In this document: one piece after another, positions 27,070 through 35,554 of the stretch
How positions within the stretch are numbered: position 1 is the stretch's first letter
Layout: every line of letters begins with the position of its first letter
DNA from: Pseudomonas nitroreducens
Lineage (GTDB): Bacteria > Pseudomonadota > Gammaproteobacteria > Pseudomonadales > Pseudomonadaceae
Reading direction: 5' to 3'
Length of the DNA: 64,000 nt
Assembly (NCBI RefSeq): GCF_014204515.1
Contig: NZ_JACHLI010000016.1
Location: 101,675 to 165,674, forward strand
Program-made: the position numbers and the translations under genes
The notes under the pieces: model-generated
Database searches by the model: none
Seen by the model: only the letters and a program-made list of their open reading frames with translations
What the model was told of the DNA's origin: nothing

Positions 27070-27076
27070 AAGGGCT

Positions 27077-28222
27077 TCAGGCGCCCAGTTCGCGTACCAG
27101 CGAGTCACGGGTGATCTCGCTGATCGACTTGGCGCCGGTGAGCACCATGGCCACGCGCATTTCCTTCTCGAACAGTTCCAGCAGGTTCTTCACCCCGGCT
27201 TCGCCGTGGGTGGCCAGGGCGTAGAGGAAGGCGCGGCCGATGAGCACGGTGTCCGCGCCCAGGGCGATCATGCGTACCACGTCCAGGCCGTTGCGGATGC
27301 CGGAGTCAGCGAGGATCTTCAGTTCACCCTTCACTGCGTCGGCAATCGCCGGCAGGGCGCGGGCACTGGAGAGCACGCCGTCGAGCTGGCGGCCGCCGTG
27401 GTTGGAGACGACGATGCCGTCGGCGCCGAATTTCACCGCGTCTTTGGCGTCTTCCGGGTCGAGGATGCCCTTGATGATCATCGGGCCGTCCCAGAATTCA
27501 CGGATCCATTCCAGGTCCTTCCAGGAGATCGACGGATCGAAGTTGGCGCCCAGCCAGCCGATGTAGTCGGCCAGGCCGGTGGGATTGCCGCGGTACTTGG
27601 AGATATTGCCCAGGTCGTGGGGCTTGCCCAGCAGGCCGACATCGAGGGCCCAGGCGGGATGGGTCATGGCCTGCCAGACGCGGCGCATGGGCGCATTCGG
27701 GCCGCTCATGCCGGCGTGGGCGTCGCGGTAGCGGGCGCCCGGCACGGGCATGTCGACGGTGAACACCAGGGTCTTCACCCCGGCCGCCTTGGCGCGCTCC
27801 AGAGCATTGCGCATGAAGCCGCGGTCCTTCAGCACGTAGAGCTGGAACCACATGGGCCGGTCGATGGCCGGGGCGACTTCCTCGATGGGGCAGACCGACA
27901 CCGTGGACATGGTGAACGGAATGCCTTTCGCGGCGGCCGCGCGGGCTGCCTGTACCTCGCCGCGCCGGGCGTACATGCCGGTCAGGCCGACCGGCGCCAG
28001 GGCGATGGGCATGCTCAACGTCTCGTCGAACAGCTTCGTCTCCAGGCTCAGCTCGGACATGTTCTTCAGCACGCGCTGGCGCAGGGCGATATTGGCCAGG
28101 TCGTCGACGTTGTTGCGCAGGGTGCGCTCGGCGTAGGCGCCGCCGTCGGCGTAGTGGAAGAGGAACGGCGGCAGCTTGCGCTGGGCGGCGGCGCGGTAGT
28201 CGGTAGAGGCAGAGATGATCAT
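27077..28222 (-). CDS. lldD: FMN-dependent L-lactate dehydrogenase LldD
   Basis: The 381-residue protein is the FMN-dependent, quinone-linked L-lactate dehydrogenase. Signatures are MPIALAPVGLTGMYARRGE, FTMSTVSVCPIEEVA, WFQLYVLKDRGFM, and the active-site segment IVVSNHGGRQLDGV, whose His is the catalytic base. The phosphate-binding end DSGIRNGLDVVRMIALGAD is also complete. It oxidises L-lactate to pyruvate at the inner membrane. Upstream is lldP (111-base gap with a GC-rich hairpin) and downstream is lldE (185-base gap with a palindromic repeat), so message levels may step down along the operon. Confidence 0.96.
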   Translation of the reverse strand: MIISASTDYRAAAQRKLPPFLFHYADGGAYAERTLRNNVDDLANIALRQRVLKNMSELSLETKLFDETLSMPIALAPVGLTGMYARRGEVQAARAAAAKGIPFTMSTVSVCPIEEVAPAIDRPMWFQLYVLKDRGFMRNALERAKAAGVKTLVFTVDMPVPGARYRDAHAGMSGPNAPMRRVWQAMTHPAWALDVGLLGKPHDLGNISKYRGNPTGLADYIGWLGANFDPSISWKDLEWIREFWDGPMIIKGILDPEDAKDAVKFGADGIVVSNHGGRQLDGVLSSARALPAIADAVKGELKILADSGIRNGLDVVRMIALGADTVLIGRAFLYALATHGEAGVKNLLELFEKEMRVAMVLTGAKSISEITRDSLVRELGA

Positions 28223-28302
28223 GGGCTTCTCATCGTTGGGGGGCTTGTCGAGGCCAGCGTTGCCGCGATGACCTCGAAAGACCTTAGCTGCTTTGGACGG
28301 AC

Positions 28303-28322
28303 CTCCGCGCCGCAGCGCGGAG
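28303..28322 (-). other. GC-rich hairpin between lldP and lldD
   Basis: CTCCGCGC and GCGCGGAG form a perfect 8-bp stem with a 4-base loop, 11 bases past the lldP stop. No U-run follows. It may trim or stabilise the lldP message. Confidence 0.5.
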
Positions 28323-28333
28323 CCGGGCGGGCT

Positions 28334-30010
28334 TTAGTGCACGAGCATGCCGGTGAAGATGTACGCCTGGGCCAGGGTGATCAGGCCCACGATGGCGGCG
28401 AACATCAGGCTGTGCTTGAGGGTGAAGCGGAACAGGTCGGATTCCTTGCCGACCATGCCGGTGGCGGCGCAGGCCACGGCGATGGATTGCGGCGAGATCA
28501 TCTTGCCGGTCACGCCGCCGCTGGTGTTGGCGGCCACCAGCAGGGTGTCGTTGACCCCGATCTGGTGCGCGGTGGTGGCCTGCAGCGAGCTGAACAGGGC
28601 ATTGGAGGAGGTATCCGAACCGGTGAGGAACACGCCCAGCCAGCCGAGGAACGGCGAGAAGAACGGGAAGGCCGCACCGGTGCCGGCCAGGACCAGTGCC
28701 AGGGTGGTGGACATGCCCGAATAGTTGGTGACGAAGGCGAAGGCCAGCACCATGCCGATGGAGAGGATCGGCCATTTCAGCTCGACCAGGGTCTCCTTGA
28801 AGGTGGTCAGACCAGTTTTCGCGCCGATGCGCAGCACGAACATGGAGATCACCGCGGAGAGGAAGATCGCCGTGCCGGTGGCCGAGATCGGGTCCAGCTT
28901 GAACACGGCCGCCACCGGCGTCGGGTTGGCGACGATGGGCGCGACCTTGACCACCAGTTGATCCAGGTGCGGGATCGGGAAGTTGAATACCAGGTTGTAC
29001 AGCGCGCCGCCCGGAGCGAAGGCCGCCTTGAACGGCTTCAGGGTCCAGATGGTGACCAGCACGGTGAGGATCAGGAACGGCGACCAGGCCTTGAGGATTT
29101 CACCGAAGCTGTACGGAGTCGGCTCGGCGCCACGCGGGCCGTTGCCGCCCATGACGGCGGCGCCGCCGGCAGTGGCGACCACTTCACGCTCGCTGGCCGG
29201 CTGCCAGACCTTCAGGAACAGGGTCAGGCAGATCAGGCTGACCAGGGCGGAGGTGATGTCCGGCAGTTCCGGGCCGATGAAGTTGGAGGTGAAGTACTGG
29301 GTGATGGCGAAGCTGCCGCCGGCAACCAGCGCGGCCGGCCAGGTTTCCTTCACGCCCTTGAAGCCGTCCATCATGAACACCAGCCAGAACGGCACGAGGA
29401 TCGACAGGAACGGCAGCTGGCGGCCGGTCATGGCGCCGATCTTGAAGGCGTCGATGCCGGTGACCTGGCCCGCGACGATGATCGGGATGCCCAGGGCGCC
29501 GAAGGCCACCGGTGCGGTGTTGGCGATCAAGCACAGGCCCGCGGCGTACAGCGGGTTGAAGCCCAGGCCGACGAGCAGGGCGGCGGTGATCGCCACCGGC
29601 GCGCCGAAGCCCGCCGCACCTTCGAGGAAGGCGCCGAAGGAGAAGCCGATCAGCAGCACCTGCAGGCGCTGGTCGCCGGTGATCGACAGTACCGAGCTGC
29701 GGATCACCTCGAACTGGCCGCTCTTGACCGTGAGCTTGTAGAGGAACACCGCCGCGACGATGATCCAGGCAATCGGCCACAGGCCGTAGGCGAAGCCATA
29801 GCCGGCGGCGGCGATGGCCATGTCGGCGGGCATGCCGAAGGCGGCGATGGCGATGATGATCGAAAGGGCGAGGGTGATGCTGCCGGCGACGTGGCCCTTG
29901 AGGCGGAACACGGCGAGGGCGAGGAAGAAGAACACGATCGGGATGACGGCGACCAGCGCGGACAGGCCGAGGCTGCCGAGCGGGGTGTAGATCTGCTGCC
30001 AGGTTTGCAT
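28334..30010 (-). CDS. lldP: Lactate permease LldP
   Basis: The 558-residue inner-membrane protein is a lactate permease of the LctP family, with at least a dozen hydrophobic segments. Family-typical blocks include FGAFLEGAAGFGAPVAITAALLVGLGF, LIANTAPVAFGALGIPI and the C-terminal NTSGGVTGKMISPQSIAVACAATG. It imports L- and D-lactate with protons. It is the first gene of lldP-lldD-lldE, transcribed away from lldR, and the operator for LldR lies about 140 bases upstream. Confidence 0.95.
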   Translation of the reverse strand: MQTWQQIYTPLGSLGLSALVAVIPIVFFFLALAVFRLKGHVAGSITLALSIIIAIAAFGMPADMAIAAAGYGFAYGLWPIAWIIVAAVFLYKLTVKSGQFEVIRSSVLSITGDQRLQVLLIGFSFGAFLEGAAGFGAPVAITAALLVGLGFNPLYAAGLCLIANTAPVAFGALGIPIIVAGQVTGIDAFKIGAMTGRQLPFLSILVPFWLVFMMDGFKGVKETWPAALVAGGSFAITQYFTSNFIGPELPDITSALVSLICLTLFLKVWQPASEREVVATAGGAAVMGGNGPRGAEPTPYSFGEILKAWSPFLILTVLVTIWTLKPFKAAFAPGGALYNLVFNFPIPHLDQLVVKVAPIVANPTPVAAVFKLDPISATGTAIFLSAVISMFVLRIGAKTGLTTFKETLVELKWPILSIGMVLAFAFVTNYSGMSTTLALVLAGTGAAFPFFSPFLGWLGVFLTGSDTSSNALFSSLQATTAHQIGVNDTLLVAANTSGGVTGKMISPQSIAVACAATGMVGKESDLFRFTLKHSLMFAAIVGLITLAQAYIFTGMLVH

Positions 30011-30352
30011 CTGGTTGGCTCCCTAATTGTTTTTGGGTGGAGGGCCTGGTTGCCGGTCGGGCGATTCCGATGCGCTTGTGGCGCTTTGGGCAGACGGTCG
30101 ACTGATCGCGGCTTTATTTTTTGAATCGATTGCCTTGCAGTTCGGCTTTCGGTAAATTGGTAAGACCAATTTACAAGGCCGAGCGCTCAGGGTAAAAGCC
30201 CTGCTGGCGGCGTGTCAATTTGCTGCCCTGCGACTTTTGTCGAGCCTGGCCGCAACGCCGTACTGTTCCTGTTGCGCGCGGCGGCATTCAGCAGGCGGCC
30301 GCGCGCTGTATAGAGCGCGGCTCAGAGCGCCATATCGAGGGAGTTCACCAGC
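30011..30352. promoter_or_regulatory. Divergent lldP/lldR control region with LldR operator (30152-30174)
   Basis: This 342-base region has no gene. At 30152-30174 it holds a perfect palindrome with 10-base arms (GTAAATTGGT and ACCAATTTAC) around a 3-base centre. It matches the TTGGT-N3-ACCAA core bound by GntR-type LldR proteins. The operator is about 140 bases from lldP and 180 from lldR. The lldR ribosome site is GAGGGAG, about 10 bases before its ATG. I see no confident -35/-10 pair for either direction. Confidence 0.8.
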
Positions 30353-31120
30353 ATGGGTTTTGGTCAGGTCAAGCAGCGCCGTCTGTCGGACGATATCGTC
30401 GAGCGGCTGGAGGCGATGATCCTCGAGGGCACCCTCAAGGCCGGCGAGCGGCTGCCCGCCGAGCGCGTGCTGGCCGAGCAGTTCGGCGTGTCTCGGCCGT
30501 CACTGCGCGAGGCGATCCAGAAGCTCGGCGCCAAGGGGCTGCTGGTCAGCCGCCAGGGCGGCGGCAACTACGTCAGCGAAGGGTTGGGTTCGATGTTCAG
30601 CGATCCGCTGCTGCACCTGCTGGAGAGCAACCCGGAGGCGCAACGCGACCTGCTGGAGTTTCGCCACACGCTGGAAGGCTCCTGCGCCTACTACGCCGCA
30701 TTGCGCGCGACCGAGGTGGATCATCAGCGGCTGAAGCAGGCTTTCGATGCACTGCAGGATTGCTATCAGCGCGTGGGCAAGGTCAGTCGTGCGGAGGAGG
30801 GGGCGGCAGATGCGGCCTTCCACCTGGCCATCGCCGAGGCCAGCCACAACGCCGTGCTGCTGCACACCATTCGTGGTCTGTTCGACCTGCTCAAGCGCAA
30901 CGTGGTGACCAATATCGGCGGGATGTACGCGCAGCGCGACGAGACCCGCGAGCAGCTGATGCGTCAGCACCGCGAGTTGTATGAAGCGATTATCGGCGGG
31001 CACGCGGAAGCGGCGCGGGAGATTTCCCAGCGGCATATCGACTACGTGCAGGAAGTGCTGGCCGAGGTGCAGGCGAAGGAATTGCGCCTGCAGCGCGCGC
31101 AACGACGCCAGGGCGCCTGA
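30353..31120 (+). CDS. lldR: GntR/FadR-family lactate regulator LldR
   Basis: The 255-residue regulator has an N-terminal winged helix (residues about 10-78: LSDDIVERLEAMILEGTLKAGERLPAERVLAEQFGVSRPSLREAIQKL). A C-terminal FCD ligand domain follows, with the metal-binding Asp and His residues (DAAFHLAIAEASHNAVLL and the later HRELYEAI and RHIDYV). It represses lldPDE until lactate binds. Its gene diverges from lldP, and the perfect palindrome between them is the probable site. It corresponds to PA4769. Confidence 0.92.
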   Translation: MGFGQVKQRRLSDDIVERLEAMILEGTLKAGERLPAERVLAEQFGVSRPSLREAIQKLGAKGLLVSRQGGGNYVSEGLGSMFSDPLLHLLESNPEAQRDLLEFRHTLEGSCAYYAALRATEVDHQRLKQAFDALQDCYQRVGKVSRAEEGAADAAFHLAIAEASHNAVLLHTIRGLFDLLKRNVVTNIGGMYAQRDETREQLMRQHRELYEAIIGGHAEAAREISQRHIDYVQEVLAEVQAKELRLQRAQRRQGA

Positions 31121-31136
31121 GGCGGGCTGCTGGCCA

Positions 31137-31191
31137 GCTGCAGGCAAGGCTCCGCGCTCTTACCTGCCGCCTGAAGCCTGCCGCCTGCAGC
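31137..31191. repeat. REP-like palindromic repeat, copy A
   Basis: Arms GCTGCAGGC and GCCTGCAGC flank a middle with CCTGAAGCCTGCCGCCTG. The reverse complement of that 18-mer recurs exactly at 39571-39588. It lies between the convergent lldR and smpB genes. Confidence 0.65.
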
Positions 31192-31195
31192 CGCT

Positions 31196-31675
31196 TTAAT
31201 CGTCCTTGCCGTGACGAATCGCGCGCTGGATTTCCCGGTCGGAGTCACGCTCCTTCTCGGTGCCGCGCTTGTCGTACTCTTTCTTGCCCTTGGCCAGTGC
31301 GATCTCGCACTTGATCAGGTGCTTCTTCCAGTACATCGACAGCGCGACGCAGGCGTAGCCTTTCTGCTGCACGGCACCGAACAGCTTGCCCAGCTCGCGC
31401 TTGTGCAACAGCAACTTGCGCGTGCGCACCGGGTCGGCAATGACGTGGGTGCTGGCAGTGGTCAGCGGCGTGATGTGGCTGCCCAGCAGCCAGGCTTCGC
31501 CATCCTTGAGCAGCACGTAGCTGTCCACCAGCTGCGCCTTGCCGGCGCGCAGGCTTTTCACTTCCCAGCCGGCCAGGGCGACGCCTGCCTCGAAGCGCTG
31601 CTCGATGAAGTAGTCGTGCAGAGCCTTCTTGTTCTGCGCGATGGTCCCCGAAGGGTGTTTCTTCTGTTTAGCCAT
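31196..31675 (-). CDS. smpB: SsrA-binding protein SmpB
   Basis: The 159-residue protein is SmpB, the partner of tmRNA in trans-translation. It has the OB-fold core (AGVALAGWEVKSLRAGKAQLVDSYV, WLLGSHITPLTTAS, DPVRTRKLLLHKREL) and the basic C-terminal tail KGKKEYDKRGTEKERDSDREIQRAIR that enters the decoding centre. I start it at MAKQKKHPSG, where family similarity begins, although the frame stays open 20 codons further. There is no Shine-Dalgarno site, and a TATAAT lies only 9 bases before the ATG, so the message may be leaderless. Confidence 0.95.
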   Translation of the reverse strand: MAKQKKHPSGTIAQNKKALHDYFIEQRFEAGVALAGWEVKSLRAGKAQLVDSYVLLKDGEAWLLGSHITPLTTASTHVIADPVRTRKLLLHKRELGKLFGAVQQKGYACVALSMYWKKHLIKCEIALAKGKKEYDKRGTEKERDSDREIQRAIRHGKDD

Positions 31676-31684
31676 AGGCCGCGC

Positions 31685-31690
31685 ATTATA
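31685..31690 (-). promoter_or_regulatory. -10 element immediately before smpB
   Basis: A perfect TATAAT on the minus strand ends 9 bases before the smpB ATG. With a normal start distance of 6-8 bases, the mRNA would begin at or within a few bases of the start codon. The -35 match is poor. Confidence 0.55.
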
Positions 31691-31839
31691 GGGAGTCGCC
31701 GGCCGCGCGGCTATCGGCACAGTGTGCGACGGCATGCAAGCTTGAGGGTGCGTGGCTAATCTCGGAGAATGCGCGCTGTTTTTTTGATCAGCGGGCGTCG
31801 GTTTCGGTCAGATGCCCCACAACACAAAGCGAGACGTCT

Positions 31840-32274
31840 ATGAGCACGCATATCCAGCGTTCGGCGCTGCTGCCCTATCCGGCGAAGGCGCTGTACGACC
31901 TGGTCAACGATGTGGCGCGCTATCCGGAGTTCCTGCCCTGGTGCTCCGCCTCCACCGTGCTGGAGGAGAGCGAAACCGCCATGCGCGCCAAGCTTATCGT
32001 GGCCAAGGGCAGCATCTCCCAGCACTTCACCACGCGTAACACGCTGGTGCCGGGGCAGAGCATCGAGATGAATCTCGAGGAAGGCCCGTTCACCCAGCTG
32101 CATGGCGTGTGGACCTTCAAGGCCCTGGGCGACAAGGCCTGCAAGATTTCCCTCGACCTCACCTTCGACTATGCAGGTGCCCTGGTGAAGGCAACCCTCG
32201 GCCCGCTGTTCACCCAGGCGGCGAACACCATGGTCGATGCCTTCTGCCAGCGCGCCAAGCAGCTGCATGGCTGA
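31840..32274 (+). CDS. ratA: RatA family protein (START/coenzyme Q-binding fold)
   Basis: The 144-residue protein has the START-like fold of the RatA/CoQ10-binding family: VNDVARYPEFLPWCSASTVLEES, FTTRNTLVPGQSIEMNLEEGPFTQLHGVWTF and VDAFCQRAKQLHG at the end. In E. coli RatA was described as an inhibitor of 70S formation, while eukaryotic relatives (COQ10) handle ubiquinone; either role is possible. It overlaps rnfH by 8 bases and is divergent from smpB, as in most gammaproteobacteria. Confidence 0.9.
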   Translation: MSTHIQRSALLPYPAKALYDLVNDVARYPEFLPWCSASTVLEESETAMRAKLIVAKGSISQHFTTRNTLVPGQSIEMNLEEGPFTQLHGVWTFKALGDKACKISLDLTFDYAGALVKATLGPLFTQAANTMVDAFCQRAKQLHG

Positions 32275-32575
32275 GTCTGAAAGCATCGCGATTGAAGTCG
32301 TCTACGCGCTGCCGGAAAAGCAGGCGCTGCTGTCCCTTCGCGTTCCGTGCGGTACGCGGATGCGTGAAGCGGTAGTGCTGTCGGGTATCGCCGGGCAGTT
32401 TCCCGGCCTGGATGTGCAGAGCTGTCCGCTGGGCATCTTCGGCAACGCGGTGGTCAATCCCGAAGAGCGCGTGCTGCGAGAGGGGGATCGCGTGGAGATT
32501 TACCGGCCGCTGCTCGTCGACCCGAAGGAGGTGCGCAAGCAGCGTGCGGCGCGGGCGAAGGCGGCGCGAGGATGA
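32267..32575 (+). CDS. rnfH: RnfH family ubiquitin-like protein
   Basis: This 102-residue protein of the RnfH (UPF0125) family has a beta-grasp, ubiquitin-like fold: IEVVYALPEKQALLSLRVPCGTRMREAVVLSGI, CPLGIFGNAV, LREGDRVEIYRPLLVDPKEVRKQRAARA. The start at 32267 gives the usual length and overlaps the end of ratA by 8 bases, so the two are co-translated. The cellular role is not settled. A terminator follows. Confidence 0.9.
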   Translation: MAESESIAIEVVYALPEKQALLSLRVPCGTRMREAVVLSGIAGQFPGLDVQSCPLGIFGNAVVNPEERVLREGDRVEIYRPLLVDPKEVRKQRAARAKAARG

Positions 32576-32620
32576 TCGTCGAAGGCTGAATCCCGCCCAG
32601 CTCAGGAAATCGCAGGCAAC

Positions 32621-32648
32621 AAAAAGCCCGGCATCGGCCGGGCTTTTT
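32621..32648. terminator. Bidirectional terminator between rnfH and bamE
   Basis: AAAAAGCCCGGC and GCCGGGCTTTTT form a strong symmetrical hairpin with A and T runs on both sides, suited to stop both converging transcripts. Confidence 0.93.
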
Positions 32649-32663
32649 CGTTGGCGCGGGACC

Positions 32664-33200
32664 TTACTGCGGGTCCTTGTCCAGCGGTTCCGGAGTCGGG
32701 ACCGGCACGGTTTCCACCTGGTCGACTTCCTTCTGGATCTGCTCTTCCACGGAGCCGGGCTTGGCCGGTTCGTCCTTGTGCTGCTCGGGCTGCTGTTGCG
32801 GCGCTTCCGGGGCCAGCGGCGGAGTGACGCCGTCCTTGCCGAGGATCGACTCGTCGCGGCTCACGCCCGGCATGAAGTCGCCGTTCAGGCCGACCAACTG
32901 GTCGTTCGCGCCGAAGTACAGGCTCATCCGCTCCTGCTGGCGCTGACCGCCGCCGGGCTGGATGCTGTACAGGTAGTCCCAGCGGTTGGGGTGGAAGGTG
33001 TCCACGATCAGGGGGTTGCCCATGATAAACCGCACTTGGCGCCGGGTCATTCCAGGCTTCAACTGGTCTATCATATCCTGCGTTACAACGTTGCCCTGCT
33101 GGATGTCGATCTTGTAGACCCCCGGGAACGAGCAACCGGCGAGTGCGGCGAGTCCCAGCCCGAAAGCGAGACTGGTCAGCATGAGCTTGGCGTTTTGCAT
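32664..33200 (-). CDS. bamE: Outer membrane assembly lipoprotein BamE (OmlA)
   Basis: This is a 178-residue lipoprotein of the BAM complex. The signal peptide ends in LAGC (Cys23). The SmpA/OmlA domain follows (PGVYKIDIQQGNVVTQDMIDQLKPGMTRRQVRFIMGNPLIVDTFHPNRWDYLYS). The C-terminal tail is long, Pro/Gln/Glu-rich and probably disordered, longer than in E. coli BamE but usual for Pseudomonas OmlA. The start at 33200 is the Met that gives a proper signal peptide; the same frame runs open upstream over fur. It is divergent from fur, a neighbourhood conserved in Pseudomonas. Confidence 0.93.
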   Translation of the reverse strand: MQNAKLMLTSLAFGLGLAALAGCSFPGVYKIDIQQGNVVTQDMIDQLKPGMTRRQVRFIMGNPLIVDTFHPNRWDYLYSIQPGGGQRQQERMSLYFGANDQLVGLNGDFMPGVSRDESILGKDGVTPPLAPEAPQQQPEQHKDEPAKPGSVEEQIQKEVDQVETVPVPTPEPLDKDPQ

Positions 33201-33296
33201 CAAGGGGTGACTTCCACTATCTTGGCTGAGCGACGAAATCCCGATCATACCTGTATTGAGAGATGCTGCGAAGCATTCCGCGCCGAGAAAGCACAC

Positions 33297-33701
33297 ATGG
33301 TTGAAAATAGCGAACTGCGCAAAGCCGGACTGAAGGTCACCCTGCCGCGCGTCAAGATCCTCCAGATGCTCGATTCCGCCGAGCAGCGCCACATGAGCGC
33401 AGAGGATGTCTACAAAGCGCTGATGGAAGCGGGCGAAGACGTCGGTCTGGCCACCGTCTACCGCGTCCTGACCCAGTTCGAAGCCGCCGGCCTGGTGGTG
33501 CGCCACAACTTCGACGGCGGCCATGCCGTCTTCGAGCTGGCCGACAGCGGTCACCATGACCACATGGTCTGCGTCGATACCGGCGAAGTCATCGAGTTCA
33601 TGGACTCGGAAATCGAGAAACGCCAGAAGGAGATCGTCAAGGAGCGCGGCTTCGAGCTTGTCGATCACAACCTGGTGCTCTACGTGCGCAAGAAGAAGTA
33701 A
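33297..33701 (+). CDS. fur: Ferric uptake regulator Fur
   Basis: The 134-residue Fe2+-dependent repressor has an N-terminal winged helix (LRKAGLKVTLPRVKILQMLDSAEQRHMSAEDVYKAL) and a C-terminal metal-binding domain with GHHDHMVCVDTGEVIEF. The CxxC pair of E. coli Fur reads CVDT here, so the second Cys is a Thr, as in known Pseudomonas Fur. The His/Asp/Glu regulatory metal ligands remain. The ATG at 33297 is preceded by a modest GAGAAAG site. A strong terminator follows. It shares a 96-base divergent region with bamE. Confidence 0.97.
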   Translation: MVENSELRKAGLKVTLPRVKILQMLDSAEQRHMSAEDVYKALMEAGEDVGLATVYRVLTQFEAAGLVVRHNFDGGHAVFELADSGHHDHMVCVDTGEVIEFMDSEIEKRQKEIVKERGFELVDHNLVLYVRKKK

Positions 33702-33717
33702 GCGCACGCAGATGCAG

Positions 33718-33744
33718 AAACGGCGACCCTCGGGTCGCCGTTTT
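33718..33744 (+). terminator. Terminator of fur
   Basis: AAACGGCGACC and GGTCGCCGTTTT pair over a CTCG loop and end in a T-run, 17 bases after the fur stop. Confidence 0.93.
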
Positions 33745-33768
33745 CATTTCCGGTCGCTTTTCTTTTTT

Positions 33769-33845
33769 GTAGGAGCGAGCTCGCTCGCGAACTGCCCAGC
33801 GCTGGAGCGGCCGGGAAACTCCTTCGCGAGCAAGCTCGCTCCTAC
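33769..33845. repeat. Paired REP elements (inverted)
   Basis: GTAGGAGCGAGCTCGCTCGCGAA at the left and its near-perfect inverted copy TTCGCGAGCAAGCTCGCTCCTAC at the right enclose a 31-base centre. This is the well-known Pseudomonas REP motif in inverted pair arrangement, lying between convergent fur and recN. Confidence 0.9.
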
Positions 33846-33854
33846 GGGTGAAGT

Positions 33855-35531
33855 TCAACTCTGTACGGCGGAGTCGACCATCTTGCGAGCGTGGGCCAGG
33901 GATTCCTTGGTCAGGTCGACGCCGCCAAGCATGCGGGCGATTTCCTCGATGCGTTCGGCCCTCTTCAGGTCGGCCACGGCGGTGCGGGTTTCGCTGGTGT
34001 CGCGGTCCTTGTGCACGAACAGGTGCTGGTGGCCCTGGGCGGCGACCTGGGGCAGGTGGGTGACGGTGAGCACCTGGCCGCGATCGCCGAGGCGGCGCAG
34101 CAACTGGCCGACCACTTCGGCGGTGGGGCCGCCGATGCCGACGTCCACTTCATCGAAGACCAGGGTGGGGATGCGCGAAGTCTGCGCGGTGATCACCTGG
34201 ATCGCCAGGCTGATACGCGACAGTTCGCCGCCCGAGGCGACCTTGGCCAGGCCCTTCAGCGGCTGGCCGGGGTTGGCGCTGACCAGGAACTCCAGTTGCT
34301 CCTGACCGTTGACCTGCGGTTCATCCGAGCTGGATTCACGCAGTTCGATGGCGAAGCGTCCGCCCGGCATGCCCAGGCGCTGCATTTCCACTTCCACAGC
34401 CTTGGCCAGTTTCGGTGCGGCGTCCTGGCGCAGGCGGCTGAGCTCGTCAGCCTTTTCCTGATAATGGCGGGCATAGGCGGTCAGTTCATCGCCCAGCCGC
34501 TCCACGGCTTCGTCGTCGGCATTCAGCGCTTCCAGCTCGTCCAGCAGGCGCTGCTGCAGGTCCTGCAGTTCGTGGGGCTGCACACGGTGCTTGCGGGCGA
34601 GGCTGTAGATGGCGTCCATGCGCTCTTCCAGTTGCTGCAGGCGCATCGGGTCGGCGTCGAAGTGATCGACGAAGCGGTTCAACTCGCCGATGGCTTCTTC
34701 TACCTGGATCTGCGCGCTGGACAGCAGGTTCACTGCTTCGCCCAGCGCAGCCGGCTGGCTCGGGAAGGCGGTGAGGCGGTTGAGGCTGGAAGTCAGCGCC
34801 GACAGTACGTTGCCAGCATCGCTTTCGCTGCACAGCTCGACCACCTGGCGGCAGGCGGCGATCAGGCTGCCGGCGTTGCTCTGGGTCTTGTGTTCGGCTT
34901 CCAGTGACTCCAGTTCGTTATCGCCCAGGCCGAGGTTCTCCAGTTCCTCCAGCTGGTAGCTGAGCAACTGGTGGCGGGCGCGCTGCTCGTCGCCGTTGCG
35001 CGACAGGCGGTCCAGCTCCTGGCGGGTCTGCTTCCAGCGCTGCGCGGCGAGGTGTACCTGGCGCGCCAGGTCCTGGCTGCCGGCGAATTCGTCGAGCAGG
35101 CGACGGTGGGTATCGGCCTTGAGCAGCGACTGGTGCTCGTGCTGGCTATGGATGTCGATGAGCAGTTCGCCCAGGTGCTTGAGATCGCTCAGAGGGCAGG
35201 GCGAGCCATTGATGTAGCCGCGCGAGCGGCCTTCGGCGGTGATCACCCGACGCAGGATGCACGGGCCGTCCTGTTCCAGGTCGCGTTCGGCGAGCCAGTC
35301 GCGGGCTTCGGCAATCGCGCTGACATCGAAGCTGGCGAGAATGTCCGCCTTGTCCGAGCCGGGACGAACCACGCCGCTGTCGGCGCGGTCGCCCAGGGCG
35401 AGGCCGAGGGCGTCGAGCATGATCGACTTGCCGGCGCCGGTTTCGCCGGTGATCACGGTCATGCCGGCGGCGAGCTCGAGATCGAGGTGCTCGACGATGG
35501 CGTAGTTGTGCACGGACAGATGAACCAGCAT
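33855..35531 (-). CDS. recN: DNA repair protein RecN
   Basis: The 558-residue SMC-like ATPase acts in double-strand break repair. Walker A is ITGETGAGKSIMLDALGLALG near residue 30, and the two long coiled-coil arms span about 160-370. The C-terminal ATPase half has VASGGELSRISLAIQVI (signature) and PTLVFDEVDVGIGGPTAEVVG (Walker B), then the VTHLPQVAAQGHQHL segment. A LexA box 24 bases upstream places it in the SOS response, as expected. It converges on fur with a REP pair between. Confidence 0.96.
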   Translation of the reverse strand: MLVHLSVHNYAIVEHLDLELAAGMTVITGETGAGKSIMLDALGLALGDRADSGVVRPGSDKADILASFDVSAIAEARDWLAERDLEQDGPCILRRVITAEGRSRGYINGSPCPLSDLKHLGELLIDIHSQHEHQSLLKADTHRRLLDEFAGSQDLARQVHLAAQRWKQTRQELDRLSRNGDEQRARHQLLSYQLEELENLGLGDNELESLEAEHKTQSNAGSLIAACRQVVELCSESDAGNVLSALTSSLNRLTAFPSQPAALGEAVNLLSSAQIQVEEAIGELNRFVDHFDADPMRLQQLEERMDAIYSLARKHRVQPHELQDLQQRLLDELEALNADDEAVERLGDELTAYARHYQEKADELSRLRQDAAPKLAKAVEVEMQRLGMPGGRFAIELRESSSDEPQVNGQEQLEFLVSANPGQPLKGLAKVASGGELSRISLAIQVITAQTSRIPTLVFDEVDVGIGGPTAEVVGQLLRRLGDRGQVLTVTHLPQVAAQGHQHLFVHKDRDTSETRTAVADLKRAERIEEIARMLGGVDLTKESLAHARKMVDSAVQS

Positions 35532-35554
35532 GGGCGGCGGCTCCGCAGATAGGT

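Noticed and set aside
27206..30124. A 972-codon plus-strand frame opposite lldD and lldP
   Set aside because: It is Asp/Gly/His-rich with no recognisable domain, and both lldD and lldP are intact.
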